A stretch of 64,000 bases of DNA from Boseongicola aestuarii (GTDB lineage: Bacteria > Pseudomonadota > Alphaproteobacteria > Rhodobacterales > Rhodobacteraceae), in the NCBI RefSeq assembly GCF_900184815.1, contig NZ_FXXQ01000009.1, positions 62,001 to 126,000 on the forward strand, in the 5' to 3' direction. The notes below the pieces were generated by a model. It did not search any database. It was not told the DNA's origin and saw only the letters and a list, made by a program, of their open reading frames with translations. Every line of letters starts with the position of its first letter. Position 1 is the first letter of the stretch. Below, in pieces: positions 1-8,082 of this stretch. A program made the position numbers and the translations under genes.

Positions 1-1
1 T

Positions 2-727
2 CAGGCGCGCGGGGCGGCTCTGAATGACGCCAGCCTCGCCAGCATGATCGAAAAGGCCTTCACCAAAGGCAAACCCGACGCCGTGGCGCTCCTGATCAAT
101 TCTCCGGGTGGCAGCCCAACGCAATCCTCGCTCATCGCCGCCCGCATCCGCCGTCTGGCCGAGGAAAAGAAGGTCAAGACCTACGCCTTCGTCGAAGACG
201 TCGCGGCGTCGGGCGGCTATTACATCGCAGCGGCCGCCGATGAGATCTGGGTCGACCGCCACTCGGTCATCGGTTCCATCGGCGTGATCTCTGCTGGCTT
301 CGGCTTCACCGACCTGATCCAACGCTACGGCATCGAACGCAGGGTCTATACGGCAGGTAAATCCAAATCCATGCTCGACCCGTTCCGCCCCGAAAACCCC
401 GATGACGTCAAACGCCTCAAAGCCCTTCAGGAACATATCCACCTGGGCTTCATTGACCACGTCAAAACCCGCCGCGGTGCGCGTCTGAACACCGCGATCG
501 AACTCTTCGCCGGTGACATCTGGGTCGGAGACAGCGGCCTTGAAACAGGCCTCATCGACGGTGTGGGCCACGTCGTTCCGAAAATGAAAGAGGTGTTCGG
601 CGACAAGGTGAAATTCCGCGTCTATCAACAGAAAAAGCCGCTGCTCGGCCGCCTAGGTGCACAGGTCACCGACGACGCCCTCAGTGCTGTTGAAGATCGC
701 CTCGCATACGCGCGCTTCGGACTCTGA
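2..727 (+). CDS. S49 family serine peptidase (SppA/SohB-like), 5' end outside the window
   Basis: The frame is open from base 2 to the stop at 727, so the N-terminal part lies upstream of the window. Visible family marks are an LLINSPGG segment, the nucleophile motif ASGGYY (Ser codon at 209-211) and, further on, YTAGKSKSML followed by the QEHIHLGFIDHV region typical of S49 peptidases. The family cleaves leftover signal peptides or membrane proteins at the inner membrane using a Ser-Lys dyad. The internal ATG at 44 is probably not the true start because conserved coding sequence precedes it. Whether an N-terminal membrane anchor exists cannot be seen. Substrate is not deducible. Confidence 0.9.
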   Translation, partial: QARGAALNDASLASMIEKAFTKGKPDAVALLINSPGGSPTQSSLIAARIRRLAEEKKVKTYAFVEDVAASGGYYIAAAADEIWVDRHSVIGSIGVISAGFGFTDLIQRYGIERRVYTAGKSKSMLDPFRPENPDDVKRLKALQEHIHLGFIDHVKTRRGARLNTAIELFAGDIWVGDSGLETGLIDGVGHVVPKMKEVFGDKVKFRVYQQKKPLLGRLGAQVTDDALSAVEDRLAYARFGL

Positions 728-735
728 GCGCCAGC

Positions 736-903
736 ATGATACTCAAGATCGTCACACTCTTCCTCGTCGTCATCGCCGTCCTAGGCATGTTTGGAAAACT
801 CCGCTGGATCCTGCCGTGGAAGAACCGTCTGGCCAGCGACAAATGCAGACATTGCGGTCGCCATCGCATAGGCAAAAGTCCTTGCCCCTGCGGGAAAGCC
901 TGA
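736..903 (+). CDS. 55-aa membrane-anchored protein with a Cys cluster (zinc-ribbon-like)
   Basis: A short ORF sits between the S49 peptidase (8 bp upstream) and the antiporter (3 bp downstream), in the same direction and tightly packed. It encodes one hydrophobic helix (about residues 2-19, ILKIVTLFLVVIAVLGMFG) and then a basic tail with CRHCGRH and CPCGKA, four cysteines that could bind one zinc. The gap would otherwise be unexplained, and codon choice resembles the neighbours. I recognise no named family. An inner-membrane accessory of the neighbouring peptidase is possible but is only inference from position. Confidence 0.6.
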   Translation: MILKIVTLFLVVIAVLGMFGKLRWILPWKNRLASDKCRHCGRHRIGKSPCPCGKA

Positions 904-906
904 CGC

Positions 907-1851
907 ATGGAATTTCTTTTCGCGGCGATCGGACTGTTGATCCTGCTTCTCGCAGGTGACCTTCTGGTGCGCGGAGCCGTCAATTCCTCGCTGCGCCTTG
1001 GCCTGCCTGCACTGATCGTCAGTCTGACGATCGTCGCCTTCGGGACGTCGGCCCCCGAACTGCTGATCTCGATCGAGGCAATCAAGTACGACGCCGCAGG
1101 CCTTGCCCTTGGTAACGTCGTCGGCTCGAACACCGCCAATATCCTGCTAGTCCTCGGCGTGCCCGCGATCATTTCAACGCTGGACACCGCCGACTGCAAT
1201 ACCCGCAAAAGCTATGTCACCATGCTGCTGGCCAGCGTCATCTTCATCGCCATGGCCTTTGTTGGCCCGTTTACATGGGTCCACGGCGTCATCCTTCTGA
1301 CGCTCTTGGCGCTGATCCTTGGGGATCAGGCGCGCGAAGCACTGGCCCACCGCCGCTCGCTGGCGGCGATGGAAGAGGACCTCGAAGGCGTCGACCCCGA
1401 TATGCCGTGGTGGAAGATCGGCATCTTTCTGGTCCTCGGCCTCATCGGTCTGCCACTGGGCGCGGACATCTTCGTCGATGCCTCGCTGATCATCGCCAAG
1501 AACTTCGGCGTCTCCGACAGTGTCATCGGCCTCACTCTCGTCGCGCTCGGCACCTCGCTTCCCGAACTGGCGACCACCGTCATGGCCGCGATCCGGCGTC
1601 AGGCAGACGTCGCACTTGGCAACGTCATCGGATCGAACATGTTCAACCTTCTGGGCATCATCGGCGTCGCCAGCATCTTCGGGGATATCCCTGTCGATAC
1701 GTCCTTCCTGACCTTCGACCTCTGGGTGATGCTCGGCGCCTCGCTCCTGATTGCGCCCTTCGTCTTTTCAAACACCCGCAACATGACCCGCCGCTGGGGG
1801 GCAGCACTTTGCGCCGCCTACTTTGGCTATATCTGGATGCTTATACATTGA
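907..1851 (+). CDS. Calcium/sodium antiporter (CaCA family, YrbG-like)
   Basis: This 314-aa polytopic inner-membrane protein has the two inverted alpha-repeats that define the Ca2+/cation antiporter superfamily. The first carries GTSAPELLISI and GNVVGSNTANILLVLG; the second carries GTSLPELATTV and GNVIGSNMFNLLGIIG. The acidic residues in the two GTSxPEL motifs bind the cation. A charged loop (EEDLEGVDPDMPWW) separates the halves. Length fits the prokaryotic YrbG-type exchangers, which are expected to export Ca2+ in exchange for Na+. The stop codon overlaps the TTG start of the next gene, so the two are probably co-transcribed. Confidence 0.92.
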   Translation: MEFLFAAIGLLILLLAGDLLVRGAVNSSLRLGLPALIVSLTIVAFGTSAPELLISIEAIKYDAAGLALGNVVGSNTANILLVLGVPAIISTLDTADCNTRKSYVTMLLASVIFIAMAFVGPFTWVHGVILLTLLALILGDQAREALAHRRSLAAMEEDLEGVDPDMPWWKIGIFLVLGLIGLPLGADIFVDASLIIAKNFGVSDSVIGLTLVALGTSLPELATTVMAAIRRQADVALGNVIGSNMFNLLGIIGVASIFGDIPVDTSFLTFDLWVMLGASLLIAPFVFSNTRNMTRRWGAALCAAYFGYIWMLIH

Positions 1852-2633
1852 CCCAAGCTGCCCTCGTCACAGGCGCCGGAAAACGGCTCGGACGCGCCAT
1901 GGCGCTCTCCCTCGCAAAACGCGGCTTCGACGTAGCCGTGCACTACAACGGTTCGGCTGAAGCCGCCGAAGACGTCGCGACGCAGATTCGCGCCATGGGC
2001 CAGAACGCCGTCACGCTACAGGCCGACCTCACAATCGAGACCGACATGCAGCGCCTCGTCCCCCAAGCCGCCGCGGCCCTCGGCAAACCACTGACCCTCC
2101 TCGTCAATTCCGCGTCCATCTTTGAATACGATAACATCCAAACCGCCACCCGCGACAGCTGGGACCGGCACCTTGAATCCAACCTGCGCGCCCCTTTCGT
2201 GCTGACCCAGCACTTCGCCGCCCAGGCCCCCGAACCCGAAATCGCAGGCGAATGGAACGACGCCACCGCCCAGGCCCTCGTCGTCAATCTGATCGACCAG
2301 CGCGTGCGCAAACTGACGCCCGAATTCATGACGTACACCATCGCCAAGATGGGCCTCTGGGCTCTGACCCAGACCTCGGCGCAGGCGCTCGGCCCCAAGG
2401 TGCGCGTCAACGCGATCGGTCCCGGTCCGACGATGCAAGGCGCACGTCAAAGCCGAGAACACTTCGCCGCACAGCGCGCTTCCACCATCCTGGAACGCGG
2501 CGCCGACCCTTCGGGGATCACGCAGGCGCTCGACTATTTCATTGACGCGCCAGCGGTCACCGGGCAGCTCATTTGTGTCGATGGAGGTCAACATCTCGGT
2601 TGGCTGACACCCGATGTGCAGGGCGTCGAATAG
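1848..2633 (+). CDS. SDR-family oxidoreductase, pteridine reductase/FolM-like
   Basis: The coding frame begins at a TTG (1848) overlapping the antiporter stop as TTGA, giving 261 aa that start right at the Rossmann strand TQAALVTGAGKRLGRAMA. The first in-frame ATG (near 1899) would delete the nucleotide-binding glycines, so TTG is preferred. The catalytic YxxxK is seen as YTIAK, with NSAS before it and GPGPT and DGGQHLGW after. The segment VNLIDQRVRKLTPEFMTYT resembles pteridine/dihydromonapterin reductases (PTR1/FolM) more than generic SDRs, so reduction of a pterin is a fair guess. NADPH use is inferred from the family. Confidence 0.8.
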   Translation: MTQAALVTGAGKRLGRAMALSLAKRGFDVAVHYNGSAEAAEDVATQIRAMGQNAVTLQADLTIETDMQRLVPQAAAALGKPLTLLVNSASIFEYDNIQTATRDSWDRHLESNLRAPFVLTQHFAAQAPEPEIAGEWNDATAQALVVNLIDQRVRKLTPEFMTYTIAKMGLWALTQTSAQALGPKVRVNAIGPGPTMQGARQSREHFAAQRASTILERGADPSGITQALDYFIDAPAVTGQLICVDGGQHLGWLTPDVQGVE

Positions 2634-2769
2634 CGCCGGAACCGATGCCGGCACGGAAGTTTTGCACCGCTCGCGGTCCTGTTACATTTCTGTTAAGAAA
2701 ATGGTAATGTTTTCAGTGAGTTGCGCCATCCACAAAAAAATAGTGTTTAATTTCAACCAGATGCAATTC

Positions 2770-2786
2770 TGCCTAAAAATTAGGCA
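2770..2786. promoter_or_regulatory. Perfect inverted repeat in the uvrC upstream region, possible operator
   Basis: TGCCTAA and TTAGGCA flank an AAA centre, giving 7-bp arms without mismatch inside AT-rich, non-coding DNA about 145 bp before uvrC. There is no T tract to make it a terminator. I do not recognise the cognate regulator. Confidence 0.4.
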
Positions 2787-2847
2787 CTCCCTAGAATGGC
2801 TCAATTTCAAACGGAAATTTCGGATCGCTCACAACTTGTCCCTAAGG

Positions 2848-2856
2848 TTATCCACA
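2848..2856 (+). promoter_or_regulatory. DnaA-box-like nonamer
   Basis: TTATCCACA matches the classical DnaA box exactly and lies 75 bp before the uvrC start, at the edge of the AT-rich stretch. A single box can serve transcriptional control or DnaA titration; one box is not an origin. Confidence 0.4.
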
Positions 2857-2930
2857 GATTAAGTGGACGCCTTTTCTCTTGCTCCTGCCCTTGCGGCGGT
2901 GCAGCACGTCCGAGAATCGTTTAAGAGCGA

Positions 2931-4802
2931 ATGGTGATGTCAGATACCAACCGTAAACCCAAACCGGCAGGTCACGAGGTGATCCAGGGTTACCTCAAGA
3001 CCATTGACGGCTCGCCCGGCGTGTATCGCATGCTCGATGAAAAGGGCGCGGTGCTTTACGTCGGCAAGGCGCGCAATCTCAAGGCCCGCGTCTCCAGCTA
3101 CGCCCGCCCCACAGGCCACAGCCCGCGCATCGCCCGGATGATCCGCGACACTGCTTCAATGATGTTCCTCACCACGCGCACCGAGACCGAAGCGCTCCTC
3201 CTTGAACAGAACCTCATCAAGCAGCTAAAGCCCCGCTACAACGTCCTTCTTCGGGACGACAAATCCTTCCCGAACATCCTGATCTCGCGCGAACACGACT
3301 TTCCGGCAATCAAGAAACACCGTGGCGCGAAAAAGGAAAAGGGCGACTACTTCGGCCCCTTTGCCAGCGCCGGTGCAGTCAATCGCGTGCTGAACCAGTT
3401 GCAAAAAGTCTTCCTCTTGCGAAACTGCACCGATGCCACCTTCGAGGCCCGCACACGCCCGTGTCTACAATACCAGATCAAGCGGTGCGCCGGTCCCTGC
3501 GTCGGCCTCATTTCCGAAGGCGACTACGCAAGCCTCGTCAAAGACGCCCAGCAATTCCTGCGCGGTCGCACAACCGCAGTGCAGGAAACCCTTGCCGCCG
3601 AAATGCAGAATGCCTCCGAAGCTATGGAATTCGAACGCGCGGCCGCGTTGCGCGACCGCTTGCGCGCATTGACCTTCGTACAAGGTAGCCAGTCCGTGAA
3701 CCCGGCAGGCGTGTCCGAAGCCGACGTTATCGCCCTTCACGTCGAAGGCGGGCAGGCCTGCGTTCAGGTCTTCTTCATCCGCGCCAACCAGAACTGGGGC
3801 AACCGCGACTACTACCCCCGAACCGGGGCTGGCGCCGACGCGCGCGAAATCATGCAGGCCTTCGTCGGCCAGTTCTACGACAACAAGGACGTTCCCCGCC
3901 AAATCCTGCTCTCAGACGCCATTGAAGACAGCGACCTGATGGCCGAAGCCCTTGCCCAAAAAGCTGGGCGCAAAGTCGAAATCCTCGTTCCCCAGCGCGG
4001 CGAGAAGAAAGAGCTGGTCGCAGGTGCGCTCAGAAATGCCCGCGAAAGCCTCGCGCGCAAAATGTCCGAAACCGCGACACAGGCGAAACTCCTCACCGGT
4101 CTCGCCGATGCGTTTGACCTCGACGGTCCGCCCCAGCGCGTCGAAGTCTACGACAACTCCCACATTCAGGGCGCGCACGCAGTCGGAGCGATGATCGTCG
4201 CCGGCCCGGACGGTTTCATCAAAAGCCAGTATCGCAAGTTCAATATCAAGGACACGACCATCACGCCCGGCGACGACTTCGGCATGATGAAAGAGGTCCT
4301 GACACGCCGCTTCAAGCGCCTTCTGAAAGACGACCCCGACCGTCAGACCGAAAACTGGCCCGATCTCCTGTTGATTGATGGCGGGGCAGGGCAGGTCAGC
4401 GCCGTGCGGCAAATCATGGCCGAGTTGGGCGTCGAAGACGTCCCCATGGTCGGCGTCGCCAAGGGCGTCGATCGTGACCACGGCAAAGAGGAATTCCACC
4501 GCACCGGTTTACGCCCCTTCGCGCTTCAGCGCGGCGACCCGGTGCTCTACTTCATCCAGCGCATGCGCGACGAAGCCCACCGCTTCGCCATTGGAGCCCA
4601 CCGCGCCAAGCGCTCGAAAGCCGTCGGCGCCACCCCGCTCGATGAGGTTCCCGGCGTAGGCGCTACCCGCAAACGCGCGCTTCTCGCACACTTCGGCTCA
4701 GCCAAGGCCGTGGGCCGCGCAAACCTGAATGATCTGAAAGCCGTCGACGGCATCTCGGACGCAATCGCCGAAACGATCTACGATCATTTCCACGGCAGTT
4801 AA
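2931..4802 (+). CDS. uvrC: Excinuclease ABC subunit C
   Basis: UvrC makes both incisions around a lesion during nucleotide excision repair with UvrA and UvrB. The 623-aa product has, in order, the GIY-YIG nuclease domain ([27 protein letters not shown], about residues 28-55), the Cys-containing linker ([15 protein letters not shown]), the UvrB-binding UVR region ([14 protein letters not shown]), the RNase H-like 3'-side nuclease ([11 protein letters not shown] and [11 protein letters not shown]) and C-terminal helix-hairpin-helix motifs ([18 protein letters not shown]). Length is normal. ATG at 2931 or 2937 could be used; neither has a strong ribosome site. The stop interlocks with the convergent hemolysin III gene over TTAA. 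Confidence 0.97.
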   Translation: MVMSDTNRKPKPAGHEVIQGYLKTIDGSPGVYRMLDEKGAVLYVGKARNLKARVSSYARPTGHSPRIARMIRDTASMMFLTTRTETEALLLEQNLIKQLKPRYNVLLRDDKSFPNILISREHDFPAIKKHRGAKKEKGDYFGPFASAGAVNRVLNQLQKVFLLRNCTDATFEARTRPCLQYQIKRCAGPCVGLISEGDYASLVKDAQQFLRGRTTAVQETLAAEMQNASEAMEFERAAALRDRLRALTFVQGSQSVNPAGVSEADVIALHVEGGQACVQVFFIRANQNWGNRDYYPRTGAGADAREIMQAFVGQFYDNKDVPRQILLSDAIEDSDLMAEALAQKAGRKVEILVPQRGEKKELVAGALRNARESLARKMSETATQAKLLTGLADAFDLDGPPQRVEVYDNSHIQGAHAVGAMIVAGPDGFIKSQYRKFNIKDTTITPGDDFGMMKEVLTRRFKRLLKDDPDRQTENWPDLLLIDGGAGQVSAVRQIMAELGVEDVPMVGVAKGVDRDHGKEEFHRTGLRPFALQRGDPVLYFIQRMRDEAHRFAIGAHRAKRSKAVGATPLDEVPGVGATRKRALLAHFGSAKAVGRANLNDLKAVDGISDAIAETIYDHFHGS

Positions 4803-5479
4803 GCGACGACCGCAACCACGGCCGCGGCATACATCGTCACACTCGCGACCAGCACGAACCCGTGCCAGATCGTCATGTGAAACGGCACGCGCCTTGCCAG
4901 ATAAAAGCCAATCCCTACCGTATAAAGCAAACCACCCGCCGCAATCAGAATACCCGTCATCGGCGGCAATGCAGCGAATATTCCGAACGCCACCAACCCC
5001 GCGCACCAGCCCATCCCGAGATACAAGGCAATGGACGTGCGCCGAAACCGGAACGGGCAGAACATCTTCAATGATATCCCCGCCGCTGCCGCCGCCCACA
5101 AAGCGCCGACCACCAAAACCCCCTGACCCGCCAGCATCGCAAACCCGGTAAACGTCCCGGCGATCTTGAGATAAATAGCCGAATGATCCAGCCGCTTGAA
5201 CAGCCACTCCCAGTCCGGATGCGGGAAGATGTTGTAAACGGCGGAACACAGGATCATCGCCGCAAAGCTCAACCCGTAAAGACCCATCCCCACAATCGTC
5301 GCCGGCCCCCCGTCTGACAGTATCGCCAAAACGATCAACACCGGCACACAAGTCAGAACCACCACCATCCCAAGGATATGCACCGCAAGATCCGAAAGAT
5401 ATTCGGACCGTGTGTAACCCAACTGTCTGCCCAACAAAATGTTCATGGGCTGGGCATATATTGGCTTTGTGACTCGCAT
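4799..5479 (-). CDS. Hemolysin III family (TrhA/PAQR-like) membrane protein
   Basis: The 226-aa protein has about seven hydrophobic helices and the family signature: a histidine in helix 1 ([12 protein letters not shown]), [33 protein letters not shown] (shown here only as the family landmark region, about residues 99-127) and a terminal [11 protein letters not shown]. These conserved His and Asp residues are the putative metal site shared with PAQR receptors. The hemolysin name comes from early heterologous assays; the physiological role is uncertain and may concern membrane-lipid energetics. Its stop overlaps that of uvrC by 4 bp, with no terminator between them. Confidence 0.88.
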   Translation of the reverse strand: MRVTKPIYAQPMNILLGRQLGYTRSEYLSDLAVHILGMVVVLTCVPVLIVLAILSDGGPATIVGMGLYGLSFAAMILCSAVYNIFPHPDWEWLFKRLDHSAIYLKIAGTFTGFAMLAGQGVLVVGALWAAAAAGISLKMFCPFRFRRTSIALYLGMGWCAGLVAFGIFAALPPMTGILIAAGGLLYTVGIGFYLARRVPFHMTIWHGFVLVASVTMYAAAVVAVVA

Positions 5480-5568
5480 ATGACTCCACCGTGCGCCGCT
5501 TTTTGCTTTCTCGCAACACTACCCTAACGGCACTTTCCCTTTCCGCGTTGGGGCAGTAAGCCAGTGAC

Positions 5569-6231
5569 ATGACATGGAACCTGCCAAATATCCTGACGCT
5601 TCTTCGCCTGATCGCAGCCCCGGGCCTTGTGATCATGTTCCTCTATTTCACCCGACCTTACGCCGACTGGTTTGCCCTGTTCCTCTTCGTCACCGCAGCC
5701 CTCACGGACTGGATCGATGGCTATCTCGCCCGCGCTTGGAAACAGGAAACCAAACTTGGTGCCATGCTCGATCCCATCGCCGACAAGGCCATGGTCGTGA
5801 TCGCACTCCTCGTCATTACGGGATACGCCGGCATGGACCCCTGGATCCTGCTGCCTGCCACCATCATCATGTTCCGCGAGGTTTTCGTCTCGGGCCTGCG
5901 CGAATTCCTCGGCGACACCGCTGGCACGCTCAAAGTCACCAACCTCGCCAAATGGAAGACCACGGCGCAGATGGTCGCCATCGCCGTCCTTTTCGCCACG
6001 GGCATCTTTCAGCACATGTGGATCGAACGCACCGTCGGTATGGACCGCGACGTGGTTTCCGAAATCATGATGGGCGGCGACGACCCCGTGCACATCCGCC
6101 TCATCAGTAAAACCTACTGGTACACATGGTGGATCGGCGTCGGCCTGCTGTGGGCCGCTGCCGCGCTGACCATCATCACCGGCTACGACTACCTGAAAAA
6201 ATCGCTGCCCTACCTTCGAGACAAGCCATGA
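5569..6231 (+). CDS. pgsA: CDP-diacylglycerol--glycerol-3-phosphate 3-phosphatidyltransferase
   Basis: PgsA makes phosphatidylglycerol phosphate, the first committed step toward phosphatidylglycerol, in the inner membrane. The CDP-alcohol phosphotransferase motif D-x2-DG-x2-AR-x8-G-x3-D-x3-D is complete as DWIDGYLARAWKQE... with GAMLDPIADK. Hydrophobic helices fit the family and the length of 220 aa is slightly above the usual size because of a loop near residues 150-180. The ATG follows a divergent intergenic region shared with the hemolysin III gene. Its stop overlaps the moaD start as ATGA, so the three + strand genes here form an operon. Confidence 0.94.
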   Translation: MTWNLPNILTLLRLIAAPGLVIMFLYFTRPYADWFALFLFVTAALTDWIDGYLARAWKQETKLGAMLDPIADKAMVVIALLVITGYAGMDPWILLPATIIMFREVFVSGLREFLGDTAGTLKVTNLAKWKTTAQMVAIAVLFATGIFQHMWIERTVGMDRDVVSEIMMGGDDPVHIRLISKTYWYTWWIGVGLLWAAAALTIITGYDYLKKSLPYLRDKP

Positions 6232-6476
6232 TCGATGTCCTCTACTTCGCATGGCTGCGCGAGCGCATTGGAGCGCCGAAAGAACGCGTCGAAACAAACG
6301 CCGAAACCGTCGCCGATCTTGTCACCGAACTCGCGGCCAAAAGCGATGCCCACGCGCTTGCATTTTCGGACATGAAATCGGTTCGCGTCGCCGTCGATCA
6401 GGAACTGACCGACCTTGACGCCTCTCTGAAAGATGCCCGCGAAGTCGCTTTCTTCCCGCCCATGACGGGTGGCTGA
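6228..6476 (+). CDS. moaD: Molybdopterin synthase sulfur-carrier subunit
   Basis: The 82-aa protein has the ubiquitin-like MoaD pattern: an opening strand MIDVLYFAWLRERIG, an internal helix (TVADLVTELAAKSDAH), EVAFFPPMTGG and a C-terminal Gly-Gly, which is adenylated by MoeB and converted to a thiocarboxylate. It donates sulfur to cyclic pyranopterin monophosphate in molybdenum cofactor synthesis. The ATG at 6228 overlaps the pgsA stop, and the TGA overlaps the moaE ATG by one base (6476). The coupling implies near-equal synthesis of the two subunits. Confidence 0.95.
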   Translation: MIDVLYFAWLRERIGAPKERVETNAETVADLVTELAAKSDAHALAFSDMKSVRVAVDQELTDLDASLKDAREVAFFPPMTGG

Positions 6477-6916
6477 TGACAACCCGCGTCCAGTCCCAGC
6501 CCTTCGATATGGGCGCCGAGGTCCAGGCCTTCACCAAGACCGCCACCGGGGCAGGGGCCATCGTCACCTTTTCAGGCCTCGTGCGCGACGAAGGCGGCAC
6601 GCTCACCGAGATGGAGATCGAACACTACCCCGGCATGACCGAAAAAGCCCTAGAAGCCATACGGGCAGAGGCCGTCACCCGCTGGTCCCTCACCGACGCC
6701 TTGGTCATCCACCGCTTCGGGCAATTGAAGCCCGGCGAGCAAATCATGATGGTCGCCACCGCATCCCGTCACCGCTCGGACGCTTTTCAGGCCGCAGAAT
6801 TCCTCATGGACTACCTCAAGTCCCGCGCGCCGTTCTGGAAAAAGGAACTTGGTGCGGACGGCCAGACGTGGGTCGACGCCAAAGATACCGACGAAGACGC
6901 CCTGAAACGTTGGTGA
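6476..6916 (+). CDS. moaE: Molybdopterin synthase catalytic subunit
   Basis: MoaE converts precursor Z into molybdopterin, taking sulfur from MoaD. The 146-aa product shows the characteristic GAIVTFSGLVRDE near residue 27, MEIEHYPGMTEK, VIHRFGQLKPGEQIM and the active-site stretch LMDYLKSRAPFWKKE with the two lysines used in catalysis. It is translationally coupled to moaD. About 140 bp of AT-leaning DNA without a gene follows before the decayed lipoprotein gene. Confidence 0.95.
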   Translation: MTTRVQSQPFDMGAEVQAFTKTATGAGAIVTFSGLVRDEGGTLTEMEIEHYPGMTEKALEAIRAEAVTRWSLTDALVIHRFGQLKPGEQIMMVATASRHRSDAFQAAEFLMDYLKSRAPFWKKELGADGQTWVDAKDTDEDALKRW

Positions 6917-7057
6917 CCGTCTAAGTATCTGATTCAAAATAAGTCTAACAAAATCGCTTGACGATAGGTTGACCTTGAATAAGACGCGCCCCGCGCCAAA
7001 TCCCGCCAAAGCTCAACGTCTAATCCGGTTTCAGACACAACCAACCGGAGAAGATCT

Positions 7058-7769
7058 TTGTCCAAATTCACTTAACTCTTCACCCTCGGCGGCGTCGTTT
7101 TGCTGGCCGCTTGTACGACAGCAGAACAAGAAGCAACGCTTACTGAAATACTCTCGGCAGCCGCCATCTATGATCCCGTCATCGCCGATGGCGAAACATC
7201 GATCACCGATGCCCCGAGCGACGAAATATCCGCAGGTTTCGCCGACTGTGACGTGGACTACGATTACTGTTCAACAGGAACGGAATTCGCCGATCTTTAC
7301 TACTACTGGTCTGACAGCAACTAAGTTTATTTCGGAAACGAAAACGTCTCGGGCGACGGCCAATATGGCATTGAAGCCCCAGCCGAGGTTCTGAATGGTA
7401 TCACACGCTATCAGGGCTACGCCTACGCAGGCAAAGAAGAGTCCGGACTCTAAGGCGCTCTGACGATTGGTGTCGACTTCGCAAGTGGCGGTCTCGTCGG
7501 CCTGATGTCTGGTGAATATGGCAGCGTCGAGGTTGGCGGCGATTACATCGGCTCAATCACCGGAACAGTTGTGGGAAGCCGCATGGCGGGCGTCGTCGAC
7601 ATCAGTGGCGATGGTATATCGGGTGGACTTGATATGCTGGGCGCCTTCTTTGGCGATCAGGGCAAACTTTGGCTGGTGGTATCGCCGGTACAGTGAACGG
7701 GGAACAATGGGTGGCGAGTTCAGCACCTCCACGCGTCTCCGCGAAGAATGCTGTTTCGATCTGCGCTAA
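7058..7769 (+). pseudogene. Decayed lipoprotein gene with a transferrin-binding-protein-like beta-barrel C-terminus
   Basis: A ribosome site (CCGGAG) precedes a TTG at 7058 that opens an obvious lipoprotein signal peptide: MSKFT, then TAA at 7073-7075, then LFTLGGVVLLAAC with a good lipobox. The same frame continues with sensible protein sequence through two further TAA codons (7322-7324, 7451-7453). It reaches a Gly-rich C-terminal part (IGVDFASGGLVGLMSGEY, GSRMAGVVDISGD, LGAFFGDQG) that resembles TbpB-like barrels. Near 7660-7675 the homology moves to another frame (AGGIAGTVNGEQWV), indicating a frameshift. Three nonsense codons and one frameshift make a pseudogene likely. The original substrate is unknown, and the 3' limit is approximate. 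Confidence 0.75.
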
Positions 7770-7806
7770 TCGCGTCCATATCGTAGTTAATAAATCACGA
7801 CAAAGG

Positions 7807-7837
7807 CGCCCCGGTTCACACCGGGGCGTTTTCGTTT
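7807..7837 (+). terminator. Rho-independent terminator after the pseudogene
   Basis: CGCCCCGG and CCGGGGCG form a perfect 8-bp GC stem with loop TTCACA, followed by TTTTCGTTT. It faces the + strand transcript of the decayed lipoprotein gene. Confidence 0.85.
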
Positions 7838-7958
7838 GCGCCACCAGCACCTTGACCCGAGACCTTCACGCAAAACTGCACAAACCCTAAGAACCTGTTC
7901 ATCTTTATGAACGCGCGGTGCGTATTGGGCGCAAATGACTTCACGTGCGTACGGTCGC

Positions 7959-8002
7959 ACCGACGTGATACCGACGTCATACCGACGCGATACCGACGTC
8001 AC
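7959..8002 (+). repeat. Four tandem 11-bp repeats, consensus ACCGACGTSAT
   Basis: Consecutive units read ACCGACGTGAT, ACCGACGTCAT, ACCGACGCGAT and ACCGACGTCAC, in phase with one helical turn per unit. The same unit, including two identical 11-mers, recurs in a second four-unit array at 50662-50705 on the other strand. Both lie in non-coding DNA with GTTAAC elements after the array. Confidence 0.9.
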
Positions 8003-8082
8003 CAAATTGCCGGTTAACGCCATGATTTTCCTGTTAATCTTCGCCAAAACGCCCGCGCAACACCTTTCTCGCGCACCCTGCG

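Larger units (their letters stand above)
2634..2930. other. AT-rich intergenic region upstream of uvrC
   Basis: About 300 bases without a convincing gene lie between the SDR stop and uvrC. From about 2680 to 2860 the stretch is much richer in A+T than its surroundings. It contains a perfect 7-bp inverted repeat and one perfect DnaA-type nonamer (listed separately). A weak GC hairpin directly after the SDR stop (2635-2652) is followed by a short T run and may terminate the upstream operon. An 82-codon open frame across the region (2614-2862) has non-coding composition and no plausible start signal. Confidence 0.6.
7770..8082. other. Convergent intergenic region between the pseudogene and hrpB
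   Basis: No gene is supported here. The region holds a strong terminator (7807-7837), a perfect 6-bp inverted repeat GTTCAT-CTTT-ATGAAC (7897-7912), the four-unit 11-bp repeat array (7959-8002) and then GGTTAACG (8011-8018) and CTGTTAATC (8031-8039). Confidence 0.6.

Noticed and set aside
2692-2712. TTAAGAAAATGGTAA as a CtrA site upstream of uvrC
   Set aside because: The second half-site is GTAA rather than TTAA, and uvrC is not an expected CtrA target.
2614-2862. 82-codon frame in the uvrC upstream region
   Set aside because: It starts within the SDR gene and crosses AT-rich DNA with Phe/Lys/Ser bias and no plausible start site. It looks non-coding.
5524-6297. 257-codon - strand frame opposite pgsA
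   Set aside because: pgsA has a complete CDP-alcohol phosphotransferase motif. The antisense frame is His/Asp-rich noise.
7959-8002. 11-bp repeats as a CRISPR array
   Set aside because: Units are contiguous without spacers and much shorter than CRISPR repeats, and no cas genes are near.
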